Assembly (NCBI RefSeq): GCF_016406305.1
Contig: NZ_CP066369.1
Span: 3,180,501-3,244,500 of the forward strand
Source: Shewanella putrefaciens
GTDB taxonomy: Bacteria; Pseudomonadota; Gammaproteobacteria; Enterobacterales; Shewanellaceae
Length of the DNA: 64,000 nt
Reading direction: 5' to 3'
This document shows, in pieces, positions 45,661 through 56,314 of this stretch; position 1 is the first letter of the stretch; each line of letters begins with the position of its first letter. The notes beneath the pieces are model-generated. The model was given only the letters and a program-made list of their open reading frames with translations. It was not told the origin of the DNA and searched no databases. A program made the translations under genes and the position numbers.

Positions 45661-48537
45661 ATGGAAAAAACATACGATCCGCAGTCCATCGAGCAAGCTC
45701 TTTACCAAAACTGGGAAGAGCAAGGTTACTTCAAGCCACACGGCGATGAATCCCAAGGCAATTATTGCATCATGATCCCGCCACCTAACGTGACGGGCAG
45801 CTTGCACATGGGCCACGCCTTCCAAGACACCATCATGGATACCTTGACCCGTTACCAACGGATGAAAGGCAAAAATACCCTATGGCAAGTCGGTACTGAC
45901 CACGCGGGTATCGCCACCCAAATGTTAGTCGAACGTAAACTTGAAGCCGAAGAAGGTAAAAGCCGCCATGACCTAGGTCGCGATGCCTTTATGGATAAAG
46001 TGTGGGAATGGAAAGCGCAATCGGGCGGCACTATCACTAAGCAGCTACGTCGTATGGGCGCTTCTGTCGATTGGGACCGCGAGCGTTTCACTATGGACGA
46101 AGGCTTATCTAAGGCCGTGCAAGAAGTGTTTGTGCGTCTGTATGAAGACGATTTGATTTATCGTGGTAAACGTTTGGTCAACTGGGATCCTAAACTGCAT
46201 ACCGCCATTTCTGATCTCGAAGTGGAAAATAAAGAAAAACAGGGCCATATGTGGCACCTGCGTTATCCACTGGCTGACGGTGAATTGACTGCCGATGGTA
46301 AAGACTATTTAGAAGTCGCAACCACTCGTCCAGAAACCATGCTCGGCGACAGTGCGGTGGCAGTGCATCCCGATGATGAACGCTATCAAGCCTTGATTGG
46401 CAAATATATTCTACTGCCAATAGTGAATCGCCGCATTCCTATCGTCGCCGACGATTACGTCGATATGGCCTTTGGTACAGGTTGCGTGAAGATCACCCCT
46501 GCCCATGACTTTAACGACTATGAAGTCGGTAAACGTCATAGCCTGCCCATGTTCAACGTGCTGACCTTAGATGCCGCCATTCGCGTAAGCGCCGAAGTGG
46601 TTAACTCTGACGGCACCTTTAACAAAACCCTCGATGGCAGCTTGCCTAAGCGCTTTGCCGGACTTGATCGTTTTAAAGCGCGCGATGCTATCGTCGCTGA
46701 ATTTGAAACCTTAGGCCTGCTCGAAAAAATCGCGCCACACGCCTTGAAAGTCCCTTATGGCGATCGCTCAGGTGTGGTTATCGAACCGATGCTAACCGAC
46801 CAATGGTATGTGGCTGTTGCGCCCATGGCGAAAACAGCTATCGAAGCCGTTGAAAACGGCAGCATCAAATTTGTGCCACAGCAATACGAGAACATGTACT
46901 TCTCGTGGATGCGTGACATTCAAGACTGGTGTATTTCGCGTCAATTGTGGTGGGGTCACCGCATCCCTGCATGGTACGACGAAAATGGCAAAGTCTATGT
47001 CGGCCGCAACGAAGCCGATGTACGTGCTAAGCACAATATCGCCGACTCTATGACATTACGCCAAGACGAAGACGTACTGGACACTTGGTTCAGCTCAGCC
47101 CTGTGGACGTTCTCAACCTTAGGTTGGCCTGACAATTTAGAAGATTTAAAAACCTTCCACCCAACCGACGTGTTGGTGACAGGTTTTGACATCATCTTCT
47201 TCTGGGTTGCCCGTATGATCATGATGACAATGCACTTCATCAAAGATGAAGACGGCAAGCCACAAGTCCCGTTCAAAACCGTATATGTGACTGGCCTTAT
47301 CCGCGATGAAGCGGGTAACAAGATGTCAAAATCTAAGGGTAACGTACTCGATCCATTAGATATGATCGACGGTATTGATTTAGAAACGCTAGTTGAAAAA
47401 CGTACCGGTAATATGATGCAGCCACAACTGGCCGCTAAAATTGAAAAGAGCACTCGCAAAGAGTTCGAAAATGGCATAGAAGCCCACGGTACTGATGCAC
47501 TGCGCTTTACGCTTGCGGCGATGGCCTCAACGGGTCGTGACATCAACTGGGACATGAAGCGCTTAGACGGTTACCGTAGCTTCTGTAACAAGTTGTGGAA
47601 CGCTTCACGCTATGTGCTGATGAACACAGAAGATCAAGATTGCGGCCCAGGCTCACCACAATACAAAGGCGGCGAGCTAGAACTGTCGTTGGCCGATCGC
47701 TGGATTATTGGTTTATTCAATCAAACCGTTAAGACATTTGACGATCACATGGCGGCCTATCGTTTCGACTTAGCGGCCAATACCCTGTATGAGTTCACTT
47801 GGAACCAGTTCTGTGACTGGTACTTAGAGTTAACCAAACCGGTATTGCAGAACGGCAGCGAAACGCAAATGCGCGGCACCCGCCACACCTTAGTGACAGT
47901 GCTCGAAGCGATGCAGCGTCTGATGCACCCTATGATGCCGTATATCACTGAAACCATTTGGCAGCGTGTTAAACCGTTAGCAGGTGTCACAGGTGATACC
48001 ATTATGCTTGCGCCGTTCCCAACATTTGATGCCGCTAAAGTCGATAGTGCAGCAATGGCCGATTTAGAATGGGTTAAGCAAGTGATTGTCGCCGTGCGTA
48101 ACATTCGCGCCGAACTGAACATTGCCCCATCTAAGCCACTAAATGCCCTACTCCGTGGTGTTAGCGCGCAGGATAAAGCCCGTGTAGAAGCAAACCAAAC
48201 CTTCTTCACCACACTTGCTCGCTTAGAAAGCATGACGATTCTAGGTGAAGGTGAAACTGCTCCTATGTCGACCACAGGCTTGATTGGCGAGATGGAGCTG
48301 CTGATCCCTATGGCAGGCTTAATCGATGTCGCCGCCGAAATGGCCCGTATCGACAAACAGCTTGAAAAACTCGGCCAAGAGATCGCGCGCATCGAAGGTA
48401 AATTGTCAAACCAAGGCTTCGTGGCAAAAGCGCCAGCTGAAGTTATCGACAAAGAGCGCGCTAAGATGGCCGATATCAAGCGTGACATGGACAAGCTGAA
48501 TGAACAAAAATCAGAGTTCGCTAAGTTAGAAGCTTAA
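45661..48537 (+). CDS. valS: Valyl-tRNA synthetase
   Basis: A 958-residue class I aminoacyl-tRNA synthetase charging tRNA-Val. The HIGH signature is HMGH at 49-52 ([13 protein letters not shown]) and the KMSKS signature is at 554-558. The editing (CP1) domain ([22 protein letters not shown]) and the C-terminal coiled coil ([44 protein letters not shown]) are complete. It is co-transcribed with holC and followed by a hairpin at 48589-48612. Confidence 0.97.
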   Translation: MEKTYDPQSIEQALYQNWEEQGYFKPHGDESQGNYCIMIPPPNVTGSLHMGHAFQDTIMDTLTRYQRMKGKNTLWQVGTDHAGIATQMLVERKLEAEEGKSRHDLGRDAFMDKVWEWKAQSGGTITKQLRRMGASVDWDRERFTMDEGLSKAVQEVFVRLYEDDLIYRGKRLVNWDPKLHTAISDLEVENKEKQGHMWHLRYPLADGELTADGKDYLEVATTRPETMLGDSAVAVHPDDERYQALIGKYILLPIVNRRIPIVADDYVDMAFGTGCVKITPAHDFNDYEVGKRHSLPMFNVLTLDAAIRVSAEVVNSDGTFNKTLDGSLPKRFAGLDRFKARDAIVAEFETLGLLEKIAPHALKVPYGDRSGVVIEPMLTDQWYVAVAPMAKTAIEAVENGSIKFVPQQYENMYFSWMRDIQDWCISRQLWWGHRIPAWYDENGKVYVGRNEADVRAKHNIADSMTLRQDEDVLDTWFSSALWTFSTLGWPDNLEDLKTFHPTDVLVTGFDIIFFWVARMIMMTMHFIKDEDGKPQVPFKTVYVTGLIRDEAGNKMSKSKGNVLDPLDMIDGIDLETLVEKRTGNMMQPQLAAKIEKSTRKEFENGIEAHGTDALRFTLAAMASTGRDINWDMKRLDGYRSFCNKLWNASRYVLMNTEDQDCGPGSPQYKGGELELSLADRWIIGLFNQTVKTFDDHMAAYRFDLAANTLYEFTWNQFCDWYLELTKPVLQNGSETQMRGTRHTLVTVLEAMQRLMHPMMPYITETIWQRVKPLAGVTGDTIMLAPFPTFDAAKVDSAAMADLEWVKQVIVAVRNIRAELNIAPSKPLNALLRGVSAQDKARVEANQTFFTTLARLESMTILGEGETAPMSTTGLIGEMELLIPMAGLIDVAAEMARIDKQLEKLGQEIARIEGKLSNQGFVAKAPAEVIDKERAKMADIKRDMDKLNEQKSEFAKLEA

Positions 48538-48588
48538 GCTTCTCACTTGTTATGATTGACTTGTTCTAATTGACAATTCAGTTGAATA

Positions 48589-48612
48589 AAGGGCAGCCAC
48601 TAGGCTGCCCTT
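48589..48612 (+). terminator. Hairpin after valS
   Basis: AAGGGCAGCC (48589-48598) pairs with GGCTGCCCTT (48603-48612) around ACTA. The downstream T-tract is broken (CTCATAT), but the stem is strong and correctly placed 51 bases after the stop. Confidence 0.75.
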
Positions 48613-48865
48613 CTCATATGTATAACGCTGTAATCCATGGGTTATTTTGAGTCTGGCGCTTATTAAACCAAAACCAATTCTAAACACGGCCTCACTTGCC
48701 TACTGCTCTGCATTAAAACCACATAACGATTTATCTTAATCACTCACGTTGTCCATTGCTCCTGACGCCTTAAACAACCCATCTGCGCCGATATGAGTTA
48801 TCTCCACGCACTGAGCCCAAACTGCGGATAACGAGTCTCGAAACAAACACTGAAAGACGACCAAT
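48613..48865. other. Gene-free spacer between valS and the tRNA cluster
   Basis: About 250 bases between the two convergent terminators (the whole gap from valS to the first tRNA is 365 bases). I see no gene, repeat or regulatory site here. Confidence 0.5.
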
Positions 48866-48895
48866 AAAAAAGCCCTGCAATTGCTTGCAGGGCTT
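48866..48895 (-). terminator. Terminator of the tRNA operon
   Basis: AAGCCCTGCAA (48870-48880) and TTGCAGGGCTT (48885-48895) form an 11-bp stem; on the - strand the 3' arm is followed by TTTTTTATT. It lies 7 bases past the last tRNA-Arg. Confidence 0.88.
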
Positions 48896-48902
48896 ATCTA
48901 TA

Positions 48903-48979
48903 TGGTGCGCATGGAAGGAGTCGAACCTCCGACCGCCTGGTTCGTAGCCAGGTACTCTATCCAGCTGAGCTACATGCGC
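48903..48979 (-). tRNA. tRNA-Arg(ACG), copy 1
   Basis: A 77-base cloverleaf with encoded CCA. Acceptor GCGCATG/CATGCGC, D-stem GCTC/GAGT, anticodon stem CCTGG/CCAGG around CTACGAA with anticodon ACG (reads CGU and, after A-to-I editing, CGC/CGA), T-stem GGAGG/CCTTC. Last gene of the cluster. Confidence 0.97.
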
Positions 48980-49081
48980 AAATCATTTTCTGGTTATTAC
49001 AATCTAACCAACAGACCTGAGTTTAGAAGACACACTCGAGTCTCGCAAATTAATCCTCTATTCCTCGATAAGAGAATAGAA

Positions 49082-49173
49082 TGGCGGAGAAGGAGGGATT
49101 CGAACCCTCGATGGGAGTTAAAGCCCATACTCCCTTAGCAGGGGAGCGCCTTCGGCCACTCGGCCACCTCTCC
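49082..49173 (-). tRNA. tRNA-Ser(GCT), copy 1
   Basis: A 92-base class II tRNA with encoded CCA, starting GGAGAGGTGGCCGAG, anticodon GCT (AGC/AGU codons), and the long variable arm typical of serine tRNAs. The second copy at 49817 appears identical. Confidence 0.96.
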
Positions 49174-49207
49174 GCAAAATCTGCATTTGTAAGCAAGCTT
49201 ACATAAT

Positions 49208-49284
49208 TGGTGCGCGTGGAAGGAGTCGAACCTCCGACCGCCTGGTTCGTAGCCAGGTACTCTATCCAGCTGAGCTACACGCGC
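49208..49284 (-). tRNA. tRNA-Arg(ACG), copy 2
   Basis: Same as copy 1 except for the fifth acceptor pair, which is G-C (GCGCGTG/CACGCGC) instead of A-U. Anticodon ACG, CCA encoded, 77 bases. Confidence 0.97.
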
Positions 49285-49327
49285 ATTTTTGCTTTTTGCT
49301 GATAAACAATTAGCCTATCAACTAATT

Positions 49328-49404
49328 TGGTGCGCATGGAAGGAGTCGAACCTCCGACCACCTGGTTCGTAGCCAGGTACTCTATCCAGCTGAGCTACAT
49401 GCGC
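49328..49404 (-). tRNA. tRNA-Arg(ACG), copy 3
   Basis: A-U type acceptor stem (GCGCATG). It differs from the other copies by one base in the variable loop (TGGTC instead of CGGTC). Anticodon ACG, CCA encoded, 77 bases. Confidence 0.97.
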
Positions 49405-49447
49405 ATTTTTAACTTTTTATCACAACACAAAAGCATTGAGATTGAAT

Positions 49448-49524
49448 TGGTGCGCGTGGAAGGAGTCGAACCTCCGACCGCCTGGTTCGTAGCCAGGTAC
49501 TCTATCCAGCTGAGCTACACGCGC
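49448..49524 (-). tRNA. tRNA-Arg(ACG), copy 4
   Basis: G-C type acceptor stem (GCGCGTG/CACGCGC), as in copy 2. Anticodon ACG, CCA encoded, 77 bases. Confidence 0.97.
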
Positions 49525-49610
49525 ATTTTTACTGCTTACTAGAAGCAACTAGCTACAAAATTTCAAACTGAAATTCAAACCCGATGAGTTAACAATAACT
49601 AATGCAGAGA

Positions 49611-49687
49611 TGGTGCGCATGGAAGGAGTCGAACCTCCGACCGCCTGGTTCGTAGCCAGGTACTCTATCCAGCTGAGCTACATGCGC
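49611..49687 (-). tRNA. tRNA-Arg(ACG), copy 5
   Basis: A-U type acceptor stem, apparently identical to copies 1 and 6. Anticodon ACG, CCA encoded, 77 bases. Confidence 0.97.
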
Positions 49688-49717
49688 GACTTGTATCTTT
49701 TTTGCTTCAATAAAAAA

Positions 49718-49794
49718 TGGTGCGCATGGAAGGAGTCGAACCTCCGACCGCCTGGTTCGTAGCCAGGTACTCTATCCAGCTGAGCTACATGCGC
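49718..49794 (-). tRNA. tRNA-Arg(ACG), copy 6
   Basis: A-U type acceptor stem; anticodon ACG, CCA encoded, 77 bases. It is the first arginine tRNA of the operon, 22 bases after tRNA-Ser copy 2. Confidence 0.97.
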
Positions 49795-49816
49795 ACTGTT
49801 TTCTATCGGTAAGAAA

Positions 49817-49908
49817 TGGCGGAGAAGGAGGGATTCGAACCCTCGATGGGAGTTAAAGCCCATACTCCCTTAGCAGGGGAGCGCCTTCGGCCACTCGGCC
49901 ACCTCTCC
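49817..49908 (-). tRNA. tRNA-Ser(GCT), copy 2
   Basis: A 92-base serine tRNA, anticodon GCT, CCA encoded, first gene of the tRNA operon. Its 5' end lies a few bases after the predicted transcription start. Confidence 0.96.
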
Positions 49909-49916
49909 GTTTTCTT

Positions 49917-49951
49917 GGCGCACATATTACTGTTTGACGAAAATAAGTCAA
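49917..49951 (-). promoter_or_regulatory. Promoter of the tRNA operon
   Basis: On the - strand: -35 TTGACT (49951-49946), 16-base spacer, -10 TAATAT (49929-49924), then a GC-rich discriminator GTGCGCC (49923-49917). Such discriminators mark promoters shut down by ppGpp in the stringent response. The first tRNA begins at 49908. Confidence 0.8.
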
Positions 49952-50057
49952 ACCCTTTTTCTGAAACAGATTCCATTTGGACTGTTTTTAATCACATTGC
50001 TGTTATATCAAGCCAATGTGTTGATTTGCGCCAATCTTTCGCTCTAAAAAATAAAAA

Positions 50058-50077
50058 AGCCAGTTAAAAAACTGACT
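50058..50077 (-). terminator. Terminator after csrA
   Basis: AGCCAGTT (50058-50065) pairs with AACTGACT (50070-50077; one G-U) and on the - strand is followed by TTTTTTATTTTTT-like sequence. It lies 36 bases past the csrA stop and separates csrA from the tRNA promoter. Confidence 0.75.
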
Positions 50078-50113
50078 CTTCTGCGTCCATAATACTCACG
50101 TCGAAACGCAGTA

Positions 50114-50311
50114 TTAAAAGTTACCACCTTCTGATGGCGAACCCGATTTTTCAGATTGAATGCGTTGATAGATTTCTTCACGGTGAACAGAAACCTCTTT
50201 CGGTGCATTCACACCAATACGCACTTGATTGCCTTTTACCCCTAGCACTGTAACTGTGACTTCATCACCAATCATCAGTGTTTCGCCAACACGACGAGTC
50301 AAAATCAGCAT
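50114..50311 (-). CDS. csrA: Carbon storage regulator CsrA
   Basis: A 65-residue RNA-binding post-transcriptional regulator that binds GGA motifs in mRNA leaders. [52 protein letters not shown] is nearly identical to E. coli CsrA, including the RNA-contact residues Leu4 and Arg44. The AAGGAG-type site lies upstream of the ATG. It occupies the conserved position between lysC and the Ser/Arg tRNA cluster. Confidence 0.97.
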   Translation of the reverse strand: MLILTRRVGETLMIGDEVTVTVLGVKGNQVRIGVNAPKEVSVHREEIYQRIQSEKSGSPSEGGNF

Positions 50312-50429
50312 TCGATAGCTCCTTTATTTCCTAATTCAGCTTACACACGGCACTCATCCGGTAGATGGGCTTATTATAAGGTCAGCTTAGTACAAATTAA
50401 TAGTATTCAATACTCAAACGGTTATTTAA

Positions 50430-51686
50430 TTACACCTTATTTAGCTCGAAAGCGTGATGTAACGCCCGAACCGCCTTGTGTAAGTCCCTTTCATCGATCA
50501 CGGTTGACAACTTACTCCCCGACGTCGAGAGTAACTTAGCATGGATTGTTTCATTACCCAAGACCTCTAACATCTTAGTCAATAATCCAATTTTTTCCTG
50601 TAAACCTTTGCCAACTAAAGATACTTTTGCACGTTGCCGCTCAACAATCAATTGGCCTAGATCAAGGCTAGCGCTTAAAGCTTCGAGTTCTTGCAAAAGA
50701 ATATCCACTTTTGCTTCCGCCAGCATAAAACTCACGCTGTCAGCGGGACTATCCTCATTCAGCCTCAAGGGCGTTATAAATTCGACATCAATCTCCAAGC
50801 GCGATAAACAGGCTAAAAGAGCCTGATAACGTTCACTCGTCGTGAATAATCCATCTATGGTCAAAGTTGCTAAAGCTTTATTAACCGCAATACCCTGAAC
50901 TAACGAGGCTATCGCGACTTCAGATTCATCACCAAATTGAATTAATGTCCCTTGTCCAGCCTCGAAACTCGAGAGCACCCGTAAAGGCACCCTAAACCGC
51001 TCTGCATATTCAACGGAATCAGGATGCAATACCTTAGCGCCAAGCTTAGCCATTTCGAGCATAACATCGAAACCAATCACATCGAGACGACGGGCGCTGC
51101 TATCGATATTAGGATCTGTGGTAAACACCCCAGCCACATCGGTGAAAATCTGGCACTCATCGGCTCTCAATGCTGCGGCTAAGGCAACCGCAGTGGTATC
51201 CGAACCACCACGCCCTAAGGTCGTTACGTCCCCATGGGGATCAATACCTTGAAATCCCGCCACAATGGGCACTATGCCATCGGCGAGCAAGGACTCGAGA
51301 TAAGCCGTATCGACATGCTCAATACTCGCCCGACCAAACTGACTATTAGTATGGATTTGAACCTGATCCCCCGTGAGCGACTTAGCCTTAATCCCACGGC
51401 GCTGCAGGGCAATTGCCATCAAGGCAATACTGATTTGCTCCCCCGTCGAAACGAGCATATCAAGTTCCCGCGCACTCGCGCGGGGATCGATTTGCGCCGC
51501 TAGCGCAAAAAGGCGATTGGTTTCACCTGCCATGGCCGATAAAACCAGCACCTGCTGTTCACCACTGTGGGCGGACTTTGCAATCTGCTCGGCAACCACT
51601 TCGATACGTTCGATAGAACCCACCGAAGTGCCGCCAAACTTTTTCACAAAAAGCTTGCTACCACTAAGCTTTCGTTTTTCGAGCAC
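50430..51686 (-). CDS. lysC: Aspartate kinase (monofunctional)
   Basis: A 418-residue aspartokinase catalysing the first step toward lysine, threonine and methionine. VKKFGGTSVGSIERI, STGEQISIALMAIAL and GRGGSDTTAVALAAAL form the kinase, followed by two ACT domains from about 270. It carries no dehydrogenase part, unlike thrA. The gene order alaS-lysC-csrA is common in Shewanella, Vibrio and Pseudomonas; lysC starts 9 bases after alaS, so co-transcription is likely. Confidence 0.95.
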   Translation of the reverse strand: MLEKRKLSGSKLFVKKFGGTSVGSIERIEVVAEQIAKSAHSGEQQVLVLSAMAGETNRLFALAAQIDPRASARELDMLVSTGEQISIALMAIALQRRGIKAKSLTGDQVQIHTNSQFGRASIEHVDTAYLESLLADGIVPIVAGFQGIDPHGDVTTLGRGGSDTTAVALAAALRADECQIFTDVAGVFTTDPNIDSSARRLDVIGFDVMLEMAKLGAKVLHPDSVEYAERFRVPLRVLSSFEAGQGTLIQFGDESEVAIASLVQGIAVNKALATLTIDGLFTTSERYQALLACLSRLEIDVEFITPLRLNEDSPADSVSFMLAEAKVDILLQELEALSASLDLGQLIVERQRAKVSLVGKGLQEKIGLLTKMLEVLGNETIHAKLLSTSGSKLSTVIDERDLHKAVRALHHAFELNKV

Positions 51687-51695
51687 AGCGACCTC

Positions 51696-54320
51696 TTAAG
51701 CTAAACGCTCAGTAATCCAAGGTAATACTTGAGACAGTGCCGCATCCAGATTTTCTGGCTGACTACCACCCGCTTGCGCCATATCAGGGCGACCACCGCC
51801 CTTACCACCCACCTGCGCAGCAACCATAGCGACCAGCTCACCCGCCTTCACTTTGCCGACTAAATCGTTACTCACGCCAGCGATCAGGTTAACTTTTCCA
51901 TCCTGCGCCGTACCAAGTACGATAATAGCTGACTTAAGTTTTTGCTTTAACTCATCTTGCAGGCCGCGAAGTGCACCGGCTTCAACGCCATCAAGCTTCT
52001 TAATCAGCACGTTAACGCCATTAACAACAACTGCATCACCCGCTAAATCCGCACTCGCCGCCGCCGCTAACTTATCTTTTAGCTGCGACATTTCTTTCTC
52101 GAGCTGCTTCATTTTATCGAGCTGTGCCTTCAACTTAGCCACAACTGAATGGGTATCGCCCTTGAGCAATGCCGCGGCTTCTTCAAGCTCAGCCTGTTGC
52201 TGCGCCACATAGGCCATAGCTGCGGCGCCAGTTACGGCTTCGATACGGCGCACACCCGCGGCAATACCACCTTCCGAGGTGATTTTAAATAAGCCAATAT
52301 CGCCAGTGCGACCAACGTGCGTTCCACCACACAATTCGATAGAGAAATCGCCCATAGTGACGACTCGCACTTCTGAATCATATTTTTCACCAAAGAGAGC
52401 CATAGCGCCCTTCGCTTTAGCTTCATCAATCGCCATTTCAGCGGTTTTCAGCTCATGGTTACGGCGAATTTGGGTATTGACTAATTCTTCGACTTGCTTT
52501 AATTCCGCAGGTTTTACTGCTTCAAAATGAGAGAAGTCGAAACGTAAACGCTCAGGATCAACCAAAGAGCCTTTTTGCGACACATGAGTACCGAGCACTT
52601 GACGCAGTGCGGCATGCAACAAATGCGTCACAGAGTGGTTTAACTGAGTACGGTGACGCAATTTTTTATCCACTTTGGCTTCAAGCACTTGACTAACACT
52701 TAAGCTACCAGAGGTTAATGTGCCTTTATGGCCTGACGCTTGACCAAACTTTTGCGTATCGTTAACAACAAACTCTATGCCCTGGGCCACTAATACGCCC
52801 TTATCCCCCACCTGGCCGCCTGATTCGGCGTAGAAAGGGGTCACATCGAGCACAACGACCGCATCATCACCCGCCTTAATAGACGTTACTGACTCGCCGT
52901 TATGATAGATAGCCGTTACTTTGGCTTGACCCGCAAGTTCGGTATAGCCGCAGAATGTTGTTTCTGCGTCAATTTTCAATGCTGCATTGTAATCGGCGCC
53001 GAAGTTACCCGCCGCTTGGGCGCGGCTACGTTGCTCGGCCATCGCGGCTTCGAAGCCTGCTTCATCGACAATAATATTGCGCTCACGGCATACGTCAGCG
53101 GTTAAATCCACGGGAAAGCCGTAGGTGTCGTAAAGTTTAAAGACAGTTTCACCGTCTAAGGTATCGCCCTGTAACTCATTTAACGCAGTGTCTAGAATGC
53201 CTAAACCGCGCTCTAACGTACGGGCAAACTGCTCTTCTTCTGCCTTAAGCGCCTTTTCAACGATAACTTGCGTTTCCGCTAAGCCTTTGGCCGCATCGCC
53301 CATCACATCAATCAGCGTCGGCACTAACTTGTAGAAGAAGGCTTCGGTAGCACCTAACTTGTTACCATGACGTACCGCGCGGCGAATAATACGGCGCAGT
53401 ACATAACCACGACCTTCGTTTGAAGGCATCACACCATCGGCGACTAAAAATGCGCAGGAGCGGATATGGTCGGCAATCACGCGCAGTGACTTATTGGATA
53501 AATCGGTTACACCAATAATTTCGGCGGCTTTTGCGATAAGTGCACGGAAGATATCGATTTCATAGTTTGAGTGAACGCCCTGCATAATTGCGGCAATACG
53601 TTCGATGCCCATACCTGTATCGACGGACGGTTTCGGCAGAGGCAACATTTCGCCAGAGGCTTGGCGATTGTACTGCATGAAAACGATGTTCCAGATCTCG
53701 ATAAAGCGATCGCCATCTTCTTCTGGGCTACCGGGACGTCCGCCCCAAATATGATCGCCGTGATCGTAGAAAATTTCGGTACAAGGACCACAAGGGCCAG
53801 TATCACCCATTTGCCAGAAGTTATCTGAAGCGTATGGAGCGCCCTTGTTATCGCCGATACGAATGATATTTTCGGCGGCTACACCAATCTTTTTATTCCA
53901 GATTTCAAAGGCTTCATCGTCTGTTTGATAAACGGTTACGCACAGACGCTCCTTCGGCAGTTTTAAGGTTTCGGTTAAAAATGACCAACCAAAACGGATC
54001 GCTTCTTCTTTGAAGTAGTCACCGAAACTGAAGTTACCCAGCATTTCGAAAAAGGTGTGATGACGGGCGGTATAACCAACGTTATCTAAATCGTTATGTT
54101 TACCACCGGCGCGCACGCAACGTTGAGCAGTGGTCGCACGTGTGTAGCTACGCTTGTCCATGCCAAGAAATACGTCCTTAAACTGGTTCATACCGGCGTT
54201 GGTAAATAACAGTGTTGGATCGTTGCCGGGTACAAGAGAACTACTGTCCACAACTTGGTGACCATGGCTGCGGAAAAATTCGAGGAAAGCACTTCTAAGC
54301 TCTGCTGTCGTTTGATACAT
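51696..54320 (-). CDS. alaS: Alanyl-tRNA synthetase
   Basis: An 874-residue class II synthetase charging tRNA-Ala. The N-terminal catalytic core has [45 protein letters not shown] and [19 protein letters not shown]; the editing domain contains the zinc motif [16 protein letters not shown] and [13 protein letters not shown]; a C-Ala domain with [15 protein letters not shown] ends the protein. All key motifs are intact. It heads the alaS-lysC-(csrA) transcription unit. Confidence 0.97.
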   Translation of the reverse strand: MYQTTAELRSAFLEFFRSHGHQVVDSSSLVPGNDPTLLFTNAGMNQFKDVFLGMDKRSYTRATTAQRCVRAGGKHNDLDNVGYTARHHTFFEMLGNFSFGDYFKEEAIRFGWSFLTETLKLPKERLCVTVYQTDDEAFEIWNKKIGVAAENIIRIGDNKGAPYASDNFWQMGDTGPCGPCTEIFYDHGDHIWGGRPGSPEEDGDRFIEIWNIVFMQYNRQASGEMLPLPKPSVDTGMGIERIAAIMQGVHSNYEIDIFRALIAKAAEIIGVTDLSNKSLRVIADHIRSCAFLVADGVMPSNEGRGYVLRRIIRRAVRHGNKLGATEAFFYKLVPTLIDVMGDAAKGLAETQVIVEKALKAEEEQFARTLERGLGILDTALNELQGDTLDGETVFKLYDTYGFPVDLTADVCRERNIIVDEAGFEAAMAEQRSRAQAAGNFGADYNAALKIDAETTFCGYTELAGQAKVTAIYHNGESVTSIKAGDDAVVVLDVTPFYAESGGQVGDKGVLVAQGIEFVVNDTQKFGQASGHKGTLTSGSLSVSQVLEAKVDKKLRHRTQLNHSVTHLLHAALRQVLGTHVSQKGSLVDPERLRFDFSHFEAVKPAELKQVEELVNTQIRRNHELKTAEMAIDEAKAKGAMALFGEKYDSEVRVVTMGDFSIELCGGTHVGRTGDIGLFKITSEGGIAAGVRRIEAVTGAAAMAYVAQQQAELEEAAALLKGDTHSVVAKLKAQLDKMKQLEKEMSQLKDKLAAAASADLAGDAVVVNGVNVLIKKLDGVEAGALRGLQDELKQKLKSAIIVLGTAQDGKVNLIAGVSNDLVGKVKAGELVAMVAAQVGGKGGGRPDMAQAGGSQPENLDAALSQVLPWITERLA

Positions 54321-54623
54321 GAAATCGTCCTGAATTGGGTAAGCATGACCAGCTACACCAAAGGTAGCCGCATTTCTAATTTGCCCAGCATTATAAGCAG
54401 ACTGAGGAAGGACGACCAGCCTTGATTGCGGATATACACATCAGGAATTTAATATTTTAAGCAAGATCCCCAACGGTGGATGGGTTATCACAAATTGAAG
54501 GCAAAAATAAGGTTGCCACAACCACACAACAAAACCAGCATTGTCTAGTTGCTGTTATGACGTTGAATGAAATTAGCGGCTAATATTTAGCGCTATCGAA
54601 AGTCAAAACAAGATGGGCTAACG
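54321..54623. other. Gene-free gap between alaS and recX
   Basis: A 303-base region that must contain the alaS promoter on the - strand. I see no clear terminator for recX and no other gene or repeat. Confidence 0.45.
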
Positions 54624-55112
54624 TCAGTTATCGAAGTCGTCACTGGGATCGTAATCGAGCGCATAGGTGACTTGTTCATAACTGAAACCTTGCCCGAGTA
54701 AAAAGCGCACCCGCTTAGCCTTTTCCTTAGTTAACAGTGCTAATGCCTTAGAGCCTTTGACTTCTGTTACCTTAGGATTACCGTACTTTTTGATGGCTTT
54801 ATCTTTGGCTAATTCAAACCAATCACAACCGCTGTTCACAATCGCGGTTTCAATGCAGTCTTTGGATAAGCCTTTGAGTGCAACAGCTTGGCGTATACGA
54901 ATGGCACCATGCCCTCGGCTAATATGGCTACGAACAAGCAATTCAGCATAACGGCTGTCATTGATCAATCCCGCAGACTCACAATCATTTAGTGCGGCTT
55001 CAATCTCGGCGAATTCGAAGCCTTTTTCAAGCAGTTTAGTGCAAACTTCTTGGCGGGAGTAATCGCGGCGCGCGAGTAGCGCGACCGCGACTTGACGGGC
55101 TGACTGGCTCAG
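54624..55112 (-). CDS. recX: Recombination regulator RecX, probable CTG start
   Basis: RecX modulates RecA filaments. The frame upstream of the first standard start (TTG at 54968) continues as clear RecX sequence: [31 protein letters not shown], then [15 protein letters not shown]. Back to the in-frame TGA at 55134-55136 there is no ATG, GTG or TTG. The best candidate start is CTG at 55112, which overlaps the recA stop as CTGA and gives 162 residues, the normal family length. An AGGCGAAG sequence lies just upstream. A truncated 114-residue form from the TTG would lose the first helical module. Confidence 0.85.
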   Translation of the reverse strand: MSQSARQVAVALLARRDYSRQEVCTKLLEKGFEFAEIEAALNDCESAGLINDSRYAELLVRSHISRGHGAIRIRQAVALKGLSKDCIETAIVNSGCDWFELAKDKAIKKYGNPKVTEVKGSKALALLTKEKAKRVRFLLGQGFSYEQVTYALDYDPSDDFDN

Positions 55113-56182
55113 AAAACTTCGCCTGTCTCTAAGTCAATATTCCCCTCAGTGTTGTCATCATCGGATGCAGATGATGCCAGTGCGCTAGGGTTACTCAACA
55201 ATAGCTCACGCAATGTCTTATCGATTTCAGCGGCTACTGCTGGATTTTCAGTTAAATATTTACCCGCGTTGGCACGACCTTGGCCAATCTTATCGCCCTT
55301 GTAACTGTACCAAGCACCGGCTTTTTCAATCAGCTTATGGGCAACGCCTAAGTCAACTAATTCCCCAGTGCGGTTAATACCTTGGCCATACAGGATTTGG
55401 AATTCTGCTTGTTTAAAGGGAGCGGCCACTTTGTTTTTAACCACTTTTACGCGGGTTTCGTTACCGATCACTTCATCGCCGTCTTTAATCGCACCAGTGC
55501 GGCGAATATCTAAGCGAACAGAAGCATAGAACTTCAGCGCATTACCGCCGGTAGTGGTTTCTGGGTTACCGAACATCACGCCAATCTTCATCCGGATTTG
55601 GTTGATGAAGATAAGTAAGGTATTAGACTGCTTTAAGTTACCCGCAAGCTTACGCATGGCTTGGCTCATCATACGCGCCGCTAAGCCCATGTGAGAATCA
55701 CCAATTTCGCCTTCGATTTCAGCTTTGGGCGTTAACGCCGCCACAGAGTCAACGATGATCACATCCACCGCACCTGAACGAGTTAGCGCATCACAAATTT
55801 CTAGGGCTTGCTCGCCAGTATCAGGCTGAGAACAAAGCAGATTATCAATATCTACCCCTAATTTTTTAGCGTAGATAGGATCTAAAGCATGCTCGGCGTC
55901 GATAAAGGCACAGGTTTTACCTTCACGTTGTGCTGCGGCAATGACTTCCAGTGTTAAAGTCGTTTTACCTGAAGATTCAGGGCCGTAGATCTCAACGATA
56001 CGTCCCATAGGTAAACCACCAGCCCCCAAGGCGACGTCCAGAGATAGCGAACCGGTAGAGATGGTTTCAACATCCATGGAGCGATCTTCGCCCAGCTTCA
56101 TGATGGAGCCTTTACCAAATTGCTTTTCAATTTGGCTCAATACCGCAGCAAGTGCTTTCTCTTTGTTTGGATCGACCTTCAT
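55109..56182 (-). CDS. recA: Recombinase RecA
   Basis: A 357-residue recombinase for homologous recombination and SOS induction. Walker [10 protein letters not shown] lies at 67-75, followed by the [10 protein letters not shown] block, VDSVAALTP Walker B, the DNA-binding loops around [18 protein letters not shown] and [14 protein letters not shown], and an acidic C-terminus ([22 protein letters not shown]). Its stop overlaps the presumed recX start. An SOS box sits within its promoter. Confidence 0.98.
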   Translation of the reverse strand: MKVDPNKEKALAAVLSQIEKQFGKGSIMKLGEDRSMDVETISTGSLSLDVALGAGGLPMGRIVEIYGPESSGKTTLTLEVIAAAQREGKTCAFIDAEHALDPIYAKKLGVDIDNLLCSQPDTGEQALEICDALTRSGAVDVIIVDSVAALTPKAEIEGEIGDSHMGLAARMMSQAMRKLAGNLKQSNTLLIFINQIRMKIGVMFGNPETTTGGNALKFYASVRLDIRRTGAIKDGDEVIGNETRVKVVKNKVAAPFKQAEFQILYGQGINRTGELVDLGVAHKLIEKAGAWYSYKGDKIGQGRANAGKYLTENPAVAAEIDKTLRELLLSNPSALASSASDDDNTEGNIDLETGEVF

Positions 56183-56286
56183 TCCTGTTCCCTCATCTAG
56201 ACAGCATCTAGGCTGTCAAAAGTGATATTCAATTTAATAACGCGGGCAATTCAAAAAGCGAGGCTTTCTGTCTTAATCTGCTGACT

Positions 56287-56314
56287 AGTATACTGTACAA
56301 TCATACAGTATCAA
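56287..56314 (-). promoter_or_regulatory. recA promoter with LexA box filling the spacer
   Basis: On the - strand: -35 TTGATA (56314-56309), a 16-base spacer that is exactly the palindromic SOS box CTGT-N8-ACAG (56308-56293), and -10 TATACT (56292-56287). LexA bound here would occlude RNA polymerase directly. The region 56183-56560 holds this and the mutS promoter; I see nothing else. Confidence 0.92.

Noticed and set aside
47757..48494. 245-codon frame antisense to valS
   Set aside because: It is the complementary shadow of a conserved gene, with low-complexity Ser/Ala/Ile composition typical of antisense frames.
48881..49863. Reading frames with repeated RMEGVEPPTAWFVARYSIQLSY peptides
   Set aside because: These are translations of the antisense strand of the tRNA-Arg genes, a common annotation artefact.
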